This document shows positions 51,972 through 60,463 of a stretch of DNA of 64,000 bases, one piece after another. Positions within the stretch are counted from its first letter, which is position 1. Every line of letters begins with the position of its first letter. The position numbers and the translations under genes were made by a program. The notes under the pieces were generated by a model, which saw only the letters and a list, made by a program, of their open reading frames with translations, searched no databases and was not told the DNA's origin. Origin of the DNA: JALZMG01 sp963739975 (GTDB taxonomy: Bacteria > Actinomycetota > Acidimicrobiia > Acidimicrobiales > Ilumatobacteraceae); the NCBI GenBank assembly GCA_963739975.1, contig CAVUCK010000022.1, forward strand, positions 62,001 through 126,000, read 5' to 3'.

Positions 51972-52676
51972 ATGAGCGCAACGGTGCACTACGGGATGAC
52001 CCTGTCCAGCGAAGAGCACGCGTCGCGTCGCCTCGTCGACCTCGCCGTGCTTGCGGAGGAGCACGGCTTCGACCCACCCGGCAATCCTCGCCCAGGCGAC
52101 GGCGACCGGTGCGCAGCTGCTCGACGGCGGTTCACGTGGGGCGTCGGCTCCGGAGAGGCGCTCAACGAACACGTGCTCGGCGACCGCTGGCCGCCGGCCG
52201 ACCTGCGCCTCGAGATGCTCGAGGAGGCGGTCGAGGTGGTGCGCGAGCTGTGCGCCGGCGAGCAGGTGACCCAACGTGGCAAGCACTACACGGTCGAGAA
52301 CGCGCAGCTCTACGACCCGCCACTACCTGTCCCGCTGATCATCGTGTCGGCGTTCGGACCAACGGCCGCCGAGTTGGCCGGGAGGATCGGCGACGAGTTG
52401 TGGGTGACGGGACCCGACGACGAGACCATCGCGCAGTGGCGCAAGGCAGGCGGAGCTGGGCCCGTGTACGCCAGCTGACGATCTGCTGGGCGGCAGACCG
52501 AGACGAGGCGATCGCCACGGCGCACCGCGTCTGGCCGAACACGGGCGTGCCGGGCTAGCTCAGCCAAGACCTGCCGACCCCGACTCACTTCGAGCAGGCG
52601 TCGAGCATCGTGACCAAGGAACAGATCGCCGAGTCGGCCTCCTGCGGCCCAGGCCCGACGCCGGTCGTCGAGAAGA
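51972..52676 (+). pseudogene. decayed copy of the LLM oxidoreductase gene
   Basis: The sequence tracks the intact gene at 36701-37681. It opens YGMTLSSEEHASRRLVDLAV and EEHGFD, then loses about 60 codons. It resumes at FTWGVGSGEALNEHVLGDRW and runs on to GGAGPVYAS and a stop at 52478. Another frame continues LTICWAADRDEAIATAHRVW, hits a TAG at 52556, and goes on as LSQDLPTPTHFEQASSIVTK. One deletion, a frameshift and a stop prove decay. Confidence 0.85.
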
Positions 52677-52689
52677 CTGGTGAGCGGAC

Positions 52690-52985
52690 GAGACCACCCG
52701 CCACCTCGACACCTACCGGCGTGATCACCGGGCTGGCGCCGCCAGCGGGCTGTCGCTGATCAAACGCAGCGCGAAGTCGAACGCCGGCACCGACGTGGGT
52801 CGACTGCTCGAAGACCTGCACGACGAGATCTCCGACGACTGCGCGGCCCTGGTGGCCGAGGACAACGATCGCCTCGATGCTGCCAGCACGCGACAGCTCA
52901 TCGAACGGTCGACGGACCAGCGCTCCCGTTTCCCTCGACGCCCACCTCGTCGTCGGCGAGGCGTTCGCCAGTGGATCAGGCAGGC
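52690..52985 (+). pseudogene. decayed copy of the gene at 37674-38213
   Basis: Frames here read HLDTYRRDHRAGAASGLSLI and SNAGTDVGRLLEDLHDEISD with DCAALVAEDNDRLDAAS, matching YLRDHRAGAAAGVSL and NAGTEWGDALAELRDDIAAD in the intact gene. The C-terminal half is largely missing. It follows the decayed oxidoreductase in the same order as the intact pair. Confidence 0.7.
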
Positions 52986-53455
52986 ATCGCTGACCGACCA
53001 GAGTTCAGGCCCTCGACATGGACGCTGCTTGCCGACGCGGCATCGTCGGCCGTACTCGACGATGCCTCCGGCGAGCGCAGGAGGAACCGACCGGGAGGCC
53101 GGACCTCTCGGCGGTCCGCGACCTCGGGAGCGGGCGGTACCAGATCCGACGGTGAGGTGGTGTCGCCCTCGTTCGCGGATCGTGCCGGTTGTCGTCCCGT
53201 CATCGGGACAGGTCACCGAACACTTCTTCCGGGACGGCAGCGTCGGAAGGCTTGGGACGGGCTCGTGCATCGTCGGTCTGTACCGCCGGAGGTTCCGGTT
53301 ACGGGCGCCCACGAACGTCGTCATGCCGGGCGTTCCAGGACACCGGCGCGGCGCGTGACCGCCTGACCGACGCGGGTGGCTTCCTACGAGCCGCGACGCT
53401 GCCGTTGACGGCTCCCACGAATGGAATGACGGTGAGCGGTGTGCCGCTGAACTTA
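52986..53455. other. intergenic region without a recognisable gene
   Basis: About 470 bases between relics and the hsp20 promoter. Short frames on both strands have no family resemblance. The base composition shifts to richer in A and T only at the right end, from about 53450. Confidence 0.4.
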
Positions 53456-53510
53456 CAACAGGACTTGACAGTTGGAGTGATGTGGATCTATAAGAATATT
53501 GGTCCTGTTG
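53456..53510 (+). promoter_or_regulatory. hsp20 promoter within a 9-bp inverted repeat
   Basis: A -35 box TTGACA (53465-53470) and a -10 box TATAAG (53489-53494) are 18 bases apart, a near-consensus vegetative promoter. CAACAGGAC (53456-53464) and GTCCTGTTG (53502-53510) form a perfect inverted repeat that brackets both boxes. The MerR-type regulator encoded two genes downstream is the likely ligand of this operator. Arms this far apart suggest two bound dimers or a loop. Confidence 0.75.
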
Positions 53511-53537
53511 AGATGAGACGAGAGGAGATCAGGAGCC

Positions 53538-54020
53538 ATGTTGATGCGTACCGACCCATTCCGTGAGCTCGACCGCGTCGCCCAGCAGGTGTTCGGGACG
53601 GCGGCTCGTCCGGCGGCGATGCCAATCGACGCGTACCGCAAGGGTGACGAGTTCGTCGTGCTGTTCGATCTGCCGGGGTGCGATCCGACGTCGATTAACC
53701 TGACCGTGGAGCGCAACGTGCTGGCGGTGCACGCCGAGCGCAGCCGACCGAATGACGACGACGTCGAGCTGCTGATCGGCGAACGCCCGACGGGCACGTT
53801 CAGCCGGCAGCTGTTCCTGGCTGAGACGTTGGACAGTGAGAACATCGCCGCCGAGTACACCGATGGGGTGCTGCGGCTGAGGGTGCCGGTGAAGGAGCAG
53901 GCCAAACCGCGGCGAGTCGACATCGCCGTCGGTAGCGGCCAGCCAACATCGATCGACGCCAGCTCGCACGATGGCCCGCAGGACGCCAGTCAAGAGCCTG
54001 CCGGGGCGGGCGTGTCGTGA
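53538..54020 (+). CDS. Hsp20-family small heat shock protein
   Basis: The 160-residue chaperone has the alpha-crystallin domain at about residues 30-135. AMPIDAYRKGDEFVVLFDLP and GCDPTSINLTVERNVLAVHA open it, and GERPTGTFSRQLFLAETLDS and YTDGVLRLRVPVKEQAKPRR end it, with the G-V-L-x-L-x-V-P signature. The N-terminal arm (RTDPFRELDRVAQQVFG) is typical. It prevents aggregation of unfolded proteins. A good AGGAG lies before ATG 53538. The stop overlaps the regulator start by GTGA. Confidence 0.93.
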   Translation: MLMRTDPFRELDRVAQQVFGTAARPAAMPIDAYRKGDEFVVLFDLPGCDPTSINLTVERNVLAVHAERSRPNDDDVELLIGERPTGTFSRQLFLAETLDSENIAAEYTDGVLRLRVPVKEQAKPRRVDIAVGSGQPTSIDASSHDGPQDASQEPAGAGVS

Positions 54021-54445
54021 ACCGTCCGAGCGGGGCGGCGCCGGCGAGCACGAGTCGAGTTCATCGATCCGTCACCGTCCCCGATGACGTCGCCCCGCTC
54101 TTCTCGGTCAGCCAAGCCGCCGCGATGCTCGACATGCAGCCCGCTTTCATTCGCCGGCTGGACACCGAAGGCGTTGTCTGCCCGGCCCGCTCCGTCGGCG
54201 GGCAAAGACGGTACAGCCGTGTCGAGCTCGGCCACATCGCCGCCCTCGCCGCGCTGATGAGCGAGGGCCTGACACTGCTTGGCGCGCAACGGATCATCGA
54301 GTTGGAGAACGAGCTGGACGATCTCCGCCGGCAGCTGGCTGCCGAGCGCACCAAATACGCCCGGTTCCTTGGGCGAAACAGCGACGATCGGGCCGCACCC
54401 ACGCCGGTCGTCGACACGCGGCTCGCCGGCCCGCACACACGATGA
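54017..54445 (+). CDS. MerR-family regulator, HspR-like
   Basis: The 142-residue protein has a winged-helix MerR head: APLFSVSQAAAMLDMQPAFI, RRLDTEGVVCPARSVGGQRR and YSRVELGHIAALAALMSEGL. A coiled coil follows (IIELENELDDLRRQLAAERT). HspR-type repressors control heat shock genes and often sit in the operon they control, as here directly after hsp20 with a GTGA overlap. A close paralogue is at 57121-57459. The operator candidate lies upstream of hsp20. Confidence 0.87.
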   Translation: MNRPSGAAPASTSRVHRSVTVPDDVAPLFSVSQAAAMLDMQPAFIRRLDTEGVVCPARSVGGQRRYSRVELGHIAALAALMSEGLTLLGAQRIIELENELDDLRRQLAAERTKYARFLGRNSDDRAAPTPVVDTRLAGPHTR

Positions 54446-54628
54446 GGCGAACCGGACCAGCGATGCGACGAGATGACTCGACCCCCATGACCTCAAACCA
54501 CGACGTGCGCAAGACGGCCAGCAGGCGGCGACGCCCGATGGCCGGGCCGGTCGACACCCAAACCCCTACACCGGCCGCACTCACCCGCCGCCACGATCCC
54601 GATGGACCACCCGCAGAAGGGAGCAACG

Positions 54629-55201
54629 ATGCCCGAGCCATCGACAGTGACCTCGTCACAACGCGCCGGCCAAGACGCCTGGCGCGCCTATCAGGATCGA
54701 ACGCTCGCGGCGATGCACGATCTCGAAGCGTCGCTCGGCGCTGCCGCTGCCGGACGTGAGTCGTCATGGCGGGCCGCAGTGCTGGCCGCCCTCGTCGTCT
54801 TGGACGAGGCCACAGACGACGAGAGCACGAACGCCAGCCACCCCGACAGCTTGCTGTCCGACATCAAGCGGACCCAGCCCCGGTTGAGAACCCGCGTGCG
54901 CGGGATTTGTTCGCAGTACGCAAATCTCCGCCAATCGATCACCTCGATGCGCGCTGAACTGGCCCGACCAGAAGATGACGACGGCACCGACTTTGCCGAC
55001 GTCCGCCAACGCCTGGCCTGGCTGCTCACTGCCCTCAGGCATCAACGCGCCCGCGAATCCGACCTCATTTACGAGGCCTACTACGACGCCTTCGACACCG
55101 AACTCAACGTTGACGCCGGCCCCACCCTCCAATGCCCTTCGACCCGACCGACACGCCCTGCGAACCTGTGGACGCGCTCTGATGCCGGCGGCGTGTCGTG
55201 A
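54629..55201 (+). CDS. helical protein of unknown function in the hsp20 operon
   Basis: The 190-residue product opens MPEPSTVTSSQRAGQDAWRA and has long helices (YQDRTLAAMHDLEASLGAAA, DFADVRQRLAWLLTALRHQR, ARESDLIYEAYYDAFDTELN). I recognise no family by name. ATG 54629 has upstream GAAGGGAG. The 180 bases before it contain a further open frame from 54442 that looks random. It is coupled to the STAS gene by a GTGA overlap, which suggests a signalling rather than a chaperone role. Confidence 0.7.
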   Translation: MPEPSTVTSSQRAGQDAWRAYQDRTLAAMHDLEASLGAAAAGRESSWRAAVLAALVVLDEATDDESTNASHPDSLLSDIKRTQPRLRTRVRGICSQYANLRQSITSMRAELARPEDDDGTDFADVRQRLAWLLTALRHQRARESDLIYEAYYDAFDTELNVDAGPTLQCPSTRPTRPANLWTRSDAGGVS

Positions 55202-55521
55202 AGCCGTCGCCCCCGCCCCAGATGGCCCCGGACGAATCGCCGCCCTGCCGCACCGTGACGATCGACGCCATGACGGTGGCGGTCAGCGGCGATGTCGACG
55301 CCTACTCGGCGCCGGAGCTGGCAGCCTCCCTGATTGACCATCGCGCCGACCGGGTGATCCTGACGGCCGTCACGTTCATCGACGCCGCTGGCCTCAGGGC
55401 ACTGCTCACGGCCCATCGAGCCCGGCCAGAAGGGTTGACCTTGATCTCACCGAGCCTGTGCGTGCTCCGCCTCCTCGACCTTGCCGGGCACCGCGCCACG
55501 TTCCGCATCTCCACCTGCTGA
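55198..55521 (+). CDS. STAS-domain protein lacking the phosphorylatable serine
   Basis: The 107-residue protein has TVAVSGDVDAYSAPELAASL and VILTAVTFIDAAGLRALLTA. In antagonists of anti-sigma kinases the motif is F-I-D-S-x-G. Here Ala takes the place of Ser, so kinase control in the usual way is not possible. The protein could be permanently active or have another partner. It starts at GTG 55198 and closes the hsp20-merR operon. Confidence 0.83.
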   Translation: MKPSPPPQMAPDESPPCRTVTIDAMTVAVSGDVDAYSAPELAASLIDHRADRVILTAVTFIDAAGLRALLTAHRARPEGLTLISPSLCVLRLLDLAGHRATFRISTC

Positions 55522-55575
55522 CCTCGACGACCTTGGCCCTCTGGATTGAACGACGGCAGTTTCGTCGTCCCGGTC

Positions 55576-56481
55576 TCAACTGAGCTCGTTGCGCCACGAA
55601 TGGCGCGGAGCAAATCCGACGAGGCGTTTCGCCTTGTCGTTGGCGTAGAACGTCTCATGACGACCCATGTCGCGTCGACGCGGGACCCCCGCGTAGAAGC
55701 GCTCGTACACGTCGTCGCTAGGAATCCCGACCGACGTGTCGTCGTTCGAGACGTTGAACACCTCGTAGCCGAGGCCGTCGGTGCGGAGGCAGCAGTCGAC
55801 CATGTGACCGAGGTCGCGGGCATCGATGTAAGCGAAGATGTTGCGACGCCGCAGACCCGGATCAGCGACGAACGCGGGGAACTTGGTCTCGTACTCCTGT
55901 GGCTCGATCACGTTGTTGATGCGTAACCCGTAGATGTCGATGCCGCTACGTGCCTGAAACGACCGGGCCGTCAACTCGTTGACCACCTTCGACATCGCGT
56001 AGCTGTCGTGGGGAACCGTGGGGTGCTCCTCGTCGATCGGCACGTACTCCGGCCTGACCTCGCCCTCGGCGAAACAGATCCCGTAGGTCGTCTCCGAGCT
56101 CGCAAAGATCACCTTGCGAACCCCCAACTTCACCGCGGCGTCGATGACGTTGTAGGTGCTGAGCACGTTGATGCGAAACGTCTCGTTGTCGGGGCGGACG
56201 AGGATCGCCGGGATCGCCGCGAAATGCACCACGGCGTCGTAGCTGGGCACACCGGTGCCAAGCTCCAGCTCGTCAACGCCGGCGAAGGCCGACAGCGCGT
56301 CGAAGACCTGGCCGGCGATGGTCAGATCGATGCGCAGGTCGGCGACCTCCGGGTCACCGAGCGGCACCATGTCGCCGTTGACCACACGGTGCCCCTGTTC
56401 GACGAGATGCCGGATCGCATGCCGACCCGCTCTACCGCTCCCACCGGTAAAGAACACTCGCACCGGCGAGATCGTACGCAC
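55576..56481 (-). CDS. NAD-dependent epimerase/dehydratase (extended SDR)
   Basis: The 301-residue enzyme has a Rossmann nucleotide motif RVFFTGGSGRAGRHAIRHLV, then DMVPLGDPEVADLRIDLT. The active site is in KVIFASSETTYGICFA (Ser/Thr) and SYAMSKVVNELTARSFQARS (Y-x-x-x-K). Such enzymes act on nucleotide sugars. The probable start is GTG 56481, with an internal GTG at about 56466 (VRVFFTGG) as an alternative. It might serve the glycosyltransferase operon, although it is 7 kb away and in its own transcript. Confidence 0.88.
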   Translation of the reverse strand: MRTISPVRVFFTGGSGRAGRHAIRHLVEQGHRVVNGDMVPLGDPEVADLRIDLTIAGQVFDALSAFAGVDELELGTGVPSYDAVVHFAAIPAILVRPDNETFRINVLSTYNVIDAAVKLGVRKVIFASSETTYGICFAEGEVRPEYVPIDEEHPTVPHDSYAMSKVVNELTARSFQARSGIDIYGLRINNVIEPQEYETKFPAFVADPGLRRRNIFAYIDARDLGHMVDCCLRTDGLGYEVFNVSNDDTSVGIPSDDVYERFYAGVPRRRDMGRHETFYANDKAKRLVGFAPRHSWRNELS

Positions 56482-56615
56482 CGACTGGCGGCGAAGGGCG
56501 CTTCGGGCCCACTGCGGCGGATCGAACTCATCTCAGGGCCCCACGACCGGCGATCGAGGACGCCTCGGTGGGTTCGGACAATGGTCTCCGGACACGCGAA
56601 CGCGCCTGCGAATCG

Positions 56616-56972
56616 TCATGGTGAGGGGGTGGCGGTGGTCGGCTGTCGTAGGTCGCCGTCCAACTGTTCGAGGGGGCAGATCGTTCGGTGTAGGGCGGCC
56701 GATGATCCGGCGAGTCGAGCCCCGTCGGCCCGCATTGACGACACAAGAGCTGCTGCGGCGACGCTTGCGAAGCTCACCCCGCTCGCTTCGACCTCGACGC
56801 TGTGGGGTGGATGCCCCGCTAGGACACGGCGCAGCGCAGGCAGCGTGACGATATCGAGCTCACCGGTGACCACGATTCGGGTCCGATCGAGATCCCCACC
56901 GAGCTCGACGCGAATCGCACAATGCCTATTTGACCAGTCGGACCCGCTGTCCACTACTCCTCCTTGGCTCAT
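56616..56972 (-). CDS. degenerate STAS-like protein
   Basis: The 118-residue product has VELGGDLDRTRIVVTGELDI and VTLPALRRVLAGHPPHSVEV, then EASGVSFASVAAAALVSSMR. The order of strands and helices follows STAS, but the F-I-D-S-x-G loop is replaced by F-A-S-V-A. Start is ATG 56972. The role cannot be the standard phosphorylated antagonist. Confidence 0.65.
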   Translation of the reverse strand: MSQGGVVDSGSDWSNRHCAIRVELGGDLDRTRIVVTGELDIVTLPALRRVLAGHPPHSVEVEASGVSFASVAAAALVSSMRADGARLAGSSAALHRTICPLEQLDGDLRQPTTATPSP

Positions 56973-57120
56973 CTCTACGACACGGTTCTACGTTGCCGAC
57001 CGGTTGACGAGATGACCGCCGGGAGTCCCAGCGCTGAAGTCCGTACAGCGTGGGGCGTGGCGGCCATCGGTCGGTCGAAGTGGAAGCCCCTGCTCGGGCG
57101 CTCCCGATCGGCATGCGCCG

Positions 57121-57459
57121 TCAGCGATTCCGGGCGGCGAGCTGTCGCCGAAGGTCGGCGATCTCGTTTTCGAGTTCGATGATCCGTTGCGCGCCGGCCA
57201 AATTCATGCCGTCAGACATCAGTCCGATAACCGCAGCGACGTGGTCAATCTCGGCGCGGCTGTAGCGGCGTTGACCTCCTGCAGACCGGGCGGGAATCAC
57301 GACGCCTTCGCTGTCCAGACGACGCAGGAACGCCGTCGGCATGTCGACCATCTCGGCGGCCTGACTGACGGTGAAGAGTGGCGCGGCCTCGTCGGAGACC
57401 GTCACGGCGCGGCGCACCCGGCTTGTCGTCGACGGAGCCGGCCCACTCGACCTTTTCAC
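57121..57459 (-). CDS. MerR-family regulator, paralogue of the hsp20 regulator
   Basis: The 112-residue protein reads APLFTVSQAAEMVDMPTAFL then RRLDSEGVVIPARSAGGQRR, YSRAEIDHVAAVIGLMSDGM and NLAGAQRIIELENEIADLRR. It shares most positions with the regulator at 54017, including the winged helix, and ends soon after the coiled coil. GTG 57459 is the preferred start. It stands alone, and its target may overlap that of the other regulator. Confidence 0.82.
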   Translation of the reverse strand: MKRSSGPAPSTTSRVRRAVTVSDEAAPLFTVSQAAEMVDMPTAFLRRLDSEGVVIPARSAGGQRRYSRAEIDHVAAVIGLMSDGMNLAGAQRIIELENEIADLRRQLAARNR

Positions 57460-57571
57460 GAACTGGCCGCTCCCAGCTTCCGCCCCCGGCGAGCGCTTCG
57501 CCGGCCTGACTGACGGAGGCCTGGCGCCCACTCCCTCGACGGACGGGCCGAGATCGTCGTTCGGGGTTCGA

Positions 57572-58534
57572 TCAGCGGTTCGGTCGGCGAAGGGCGTCGT
57601 CGCCGATCTCGGCCAGGTCTGCCTCGTGGTGCTGCTGCTCGATGTACAGGGCGAGGTCGTCGATGCGCTGGGCGTGCCACTCGTCGAAGACGTACGGGCC
57701 GGGGCCCGTCGCCCGCCGGCTGGCCGAAAGCACCCGCTGGCACCCCGCCGCCACCAGCTGGCGCAGCTGCAGGGCGTAGGAAAGGTCGACGGCGCTCGGC
57801 GCGGCGTCGATGTCGGCGCCGGCCCGATCGACGATCGTCTCCATGGCCCAGCACTCGCCGGCTGTGCGGCCGACGTTGACGGCGGCGTGGGGGTGGTCGA
57901 TCGGTGCGTGCCGCAACGTCGCTTCGTGCACGGCCTGGGCTCCACCGACCCAGCACGCCGCAACGCCCACGGCGCCGTGCCAGAAGCCGGCCCGCTCGAG
58001 GTAGAAGCCGGGCGTGCCGACGGCGGCGTCGTGCGGGACGTCGAGGTCGAACGAGACCGATGCGGTGGCCGTCGCCGCCAACGCCGTGACGTGCCACTTG
58101 CTGGGCTCAATGTGGACGCCGCCGTCGCGCAATGGCACGACGAACAGTTGCCGCCGCCCGTCGGGCAGCTGCGGGTCGACGAGGGCGAGGTCGAGGAGGG
58201 ATGCGCCGCTGCAGAAGGCCAGCCGACCGGCGACGTGCCAGCCGGACGCGGTGCGCTCGGCCCGCAGGTCCTGGCCGCCGAATCGGGAGGCCCACACTCC
58301 CGCCACTGCGAGGTCCGAGCCGTCGACCCGGCGGGGGAGGGCGCGGCCGGCCTCGGCGAGGATGGCGACGGCGTCCGTGTGCGCCTCGGCCAGCCGCGCC
58401 ACGGACAGGTCCTCCGTCGCGGCGAGTCGTCGCAGGGCGCGCAGGCGCTCGACGGTGGCGCCGCCGGCCGGCGGCGGCAGGAGCAAGGCGCCGCTGGCGT
58501 TGAGCTCCCGCAGCCGCTCCTCGACCGGGCTCAT
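57572..58534 (-). CDS. acyl-CoA dehydrogenase-like protein
   Basis: The 320-residue protein is shorter than catalytic acyl-CoA dehydrogenases. It has VAGVWASRFGGQDLRAERTA and SGWHVAGRLAFCSGASLLDL (FAD-binding middle-domain type). QLFVVPLRDGGVHIEPSKWH leads to the C-terminal helices FYLERAGFWHGAVGVAACWV and VDLSYALQLRQLVAAGCQRV. The usual catalytic Glu region is not evident. It overlaps the glycosyltransferase gene by ATGA. Sets with PIG-L, methyltransferase and glycosyltransferase genes recur in other bacteria. The product of the set is not established. Confidence 0.8.
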   Translation of the reverse strand: MSPVEERLRELNASGALLLPPPAGGATVERLRALRRLAATEDLSVARLAEAHTDAVAILAEAGRALPRRVDGSDLAVAGVWASRFGGQDLRAERTASGWHVAGRLAFCSGASLLDLALVDPQLPDGRRQLFVVPLRDGGVHIEPSKWHVTALAATATASVSFDLDVPHDAAVGTPGFYLERAGFWHGAVGVAACWVGGAQAVHEATLRHAPIDHPHAAVNVGRTAGECWAMETIVDRAGADIDAAPSAVDLSYALQLRQLVAAGCQRVLSASRRATGPGPYVFDEWHAQRIDDLALYIEQQHHEADLAEIGDDALRRPNR

Positions 58535-59229
58535 CCGGTGGCGCCCAGCGCTCGCAGGTCGGCAGCGAAGCCGGCCGGTGCCCGACCGAACCGGCGGCCG
58601 CTCGTGATCACGGGCAGCGCTCTCGTCGACCGACACGGGTAGCCGGCCTGGCGGACGGCGAGCCACAGGGCGTGGTCCTCGCCCGTGGCGAGCGCCGACC
58701 AACCGCCGACAGCCCGATAGACGTCGGCGCGCACACCCAAGTTGGCTCCGTGGACGTGCGGGTGTTCGTCGCCGGGACCGCCGTAGCGAAGGCGGTGACG
58801 CCGAGCCGTGTGCGGTCCGTGGTCATCGAACGAATCGACCTCGACGATGCCGGCGATCGCCGCCACGCCGGCCTCGGCGACGCGCTGGTGGACGGTCAGC
58901 CATCCGGGGTGCACCCTCGAATCGGCATCGGTGTGGGCGGTCCAGACCAGGTGCAGCGGAACACGGGTCCGGCGCAGCCCGACGGAGGTGCCGATGGCGC
59001 GGGCCCGCCCCGCCGAGCCGACGTGGGTCTCCACGACCACCCCGCGGTTGCGCAGCTCGCGCCGAGCGATCATCGCCGTGCGATCGGAACACGAATCGGC
59101 GACCACGACGACGTCGAGGCCGTCGATGCCTGCCACGGCGCCGGCCACCAGAACCGATCCCACACAGGCCGCGATCGAGACCTCCTCGTCCCGCGCCGGG
59201 ACGACCACCACCATGTGCTCGGGTCTCAC
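58531..59229 (-). CDS. family 2 glycosyltransferase
   Basis: The 232-residue GT-A enzyme has EHMVVVVPARDEEVSIAACV, GLDVVVVADSCSDRTAMIAR and LHLVWTAHTDADSRVHPGWL, with DxD in T-D-A-D. VHGANLGVRADVYRAVGGW and EDHALWLAVRQAGYP complete the acceptor side. It starts at GTG 59229, coupled by GTGA to the methyltransferase. It is one member of a four-enzyme set. Confidence 0.88.
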   Translation of the reverse strand: MRPEHMVVVVPARDEEVSIAACVGSVLVAGAVAGIDGLDVVVVADSCSDRTAMIARRELRNRGVVVETHVGSAGRARAIGTSVGLRRTRVPLHLVWTAHTDADSRVHPGWLTVHQRVAEAGVAAIAGIVEVDSFDDHGPHTARRHRLRYGGPGDEHPHVHGANLGVRADVYRAVGGWSALATGEDHALWLAVRQAGYPCRSTRALPVITSGRRFGRAPAGFAADLRALGATG

Positions 59230-59801
59230 GTTCGTCGCCACCAGTCGATGCGGAACCCCGGGTCGCGCCCGCCCCCGACGTGGACCAGTCCGTCGGCGGC
59301 GCCGAGTGTCGCGTGGACCTCGTCCCCGGACAGCAGGTGGTCGGCGGATGCTCCGAGCCAGTGCGTGGCCAACAGGGTGCCGCCGGGGTCGAGACACTCG
59401 GTGACCCGCCGCACGACGTCGGCCAGCCCTTCGTGGTCGAAGTAGTAGCCGATCTCGCTGAGCACCACCAGGTCGAACCGGCCCGTCGGCCAGCGCGCCG
59501 GGATCGCACCGACGTCGAGCTCCACGTTCTCGACACCGGCCGCTTCCAAGCGCCGCCGAGCGTGGCCCACGATCGTCGGCGAGCCGTCCCAGGACACGAG
59601 CTGCCCGCCGCGACGAGCCAGCCGGACCGTGAGCTCACCACCGGCGCAGCCGGGCTCGAAGCCGCGCCGGAACCCGGCCTCGGGAACGCACGCCGCCGTG
59701 ATGTCGAAGCGGCGACCCTCGTAGGCGGACGTGGCGAACCGCCACGGATCGGGATCGTGCTGGTATCGGCGCTCGAAGTCGTCGATCGGGACCTGCTTCA
59801 C
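59226..59801 (-). CDS. NodS-like SAM-dependent methyltransferase
   Basis: The 191-residue enzyme opens IDDFERRYQHDPDPWRFATS and AYEGRRFDITAACVP, the usual N-terminus of NodS-type N-methyltransferases. FEPGCAGGELTVRLARRGGQ is the SAM motif I, and FDLVVLSEIGYYFDHEGLAD is motif IV/V. It starts at GTG 59801 with a GTGA overlap with the PIG-L gene. In other bacteria PIG-L and this type of methyltransferase occur as one fused protein, which supports shared function on a deacetylated amino sugar. Confidence 0.87.
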   Translation of the reverse strand: MKQVPIDDFERRYQHDPDPWRFATSAYEGRRFDITAACVPEAGFRRGFEPGCAGGELTVRLARRGGQLVSWDGSPTIVGHARRRLEAAGVENVELDVGAIPARWPTGRFDLVVLSEIGYYFDHEGLADVVRRVTECLDPGGTLLATHWLGASADHLLSGDEVHATLGAADGLVHVGGGRDPGFRIDWWRRT

Positions 59802-60463
59802 GCCAGCAGCAACTCCGGGCCGGTGGCCAACCGTTCGACCAGCCGGCGAGGCACCACCGGGCGCCCGTCCGGGCTGGGTTCCAGCTGGCTGCGGAAGCAG
59901 CGTGCGGCCCGCGCCTTGGCTGCCCTCGTGTCGGCGTCCATCGGCACCGACCACGTCGTCGTGCGACGGGCGGCGGTGAGGCGACCGCGATGCTCGGCCC
60001 AGATGATGTACTCCCACAGCCCGGCGCCGAGGCGCCGGGCTGCGGTCGCCGCCGCCCGGCCGACCGCTTCGTGGTCAGGGTGGCCGTCGTGGCGCCACGT
60101 CGCGATCACGGTGCGGGCGTCCAGCTCGACGAGGCAGTCTCCCAGCGCGCCCTCGTGATCGCCCACCCTGCCGTCGGGAAGGCCGAGGCGCACGATGTCC
60201 ACGCGGTCGGCGACACCGAGCTCACGCAGCGCGTCGTCGCGCTCGGCGGTGCGGCGGGCGACCAGTCTCCGGCGGGTCACCGCCGGCTGCTCGCCCCAGG
60301 CCGCCTCGCCGTCGGTGACCGCGACGAGCTGCACGCGATGGCCCTGCCCGCACACCCAGCGCAGCAGCGCGGCGGCCCCGAAGACCTCGTCATCCGGGTG
60401 CGGAGCGACGAGGACGACGGGATCGATCGGGTGCCGCCAAGGCGGGTCGACGGGCCGGCTCAG
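59798..60463 (-). CDS. PIG-L family deacetylase, probable CTG start
   Basis: The 221-residue enzyme has the zinc site VVLVAPHPDDEVFGAAALLR and the second metal motif VIATWRHDGHPDHEAVGRAA. These enzymes remove acetyl groups from GlcNAc-type sugars. ATG and GTG starts occur only after the PHPDDE motif (60355), which would delete the metal site. The nearest possible start in frame is a CTG at 60463 that overlaps the upstream stop as CTGA. The start is therefore inferred from coupling. The enzyme would act before the methyltransferase and glycosyltransferase. Confidence 0.82.
   Translation of the reverse strand: MSRPVDPPWRHPIDPVVLVAPHPDDEVFGAAALLRWVCGQGHRVQLVAVTDGEAAWGEQPAVTRRRLVARRTAERDDALRELGVADRVDIVRLGLPDGRVGDHEGALGDCLVELDARTVIATWRHDGHPDHEAVGRAAATAARRLGAGLWEYIIWAEHRGRLTAARRTTTWSVPMDADTRAAKARAARCFRSQLEPSPDGRPVVPRRLVERLATGPELLLA

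Noticed and set aside
54442..54759. Frame starting in ATGA overlap with the MerR stop
   Set aside because: It runs through the N-terminus of the next gene in another frame, and its Arg-rich sequence looks random.
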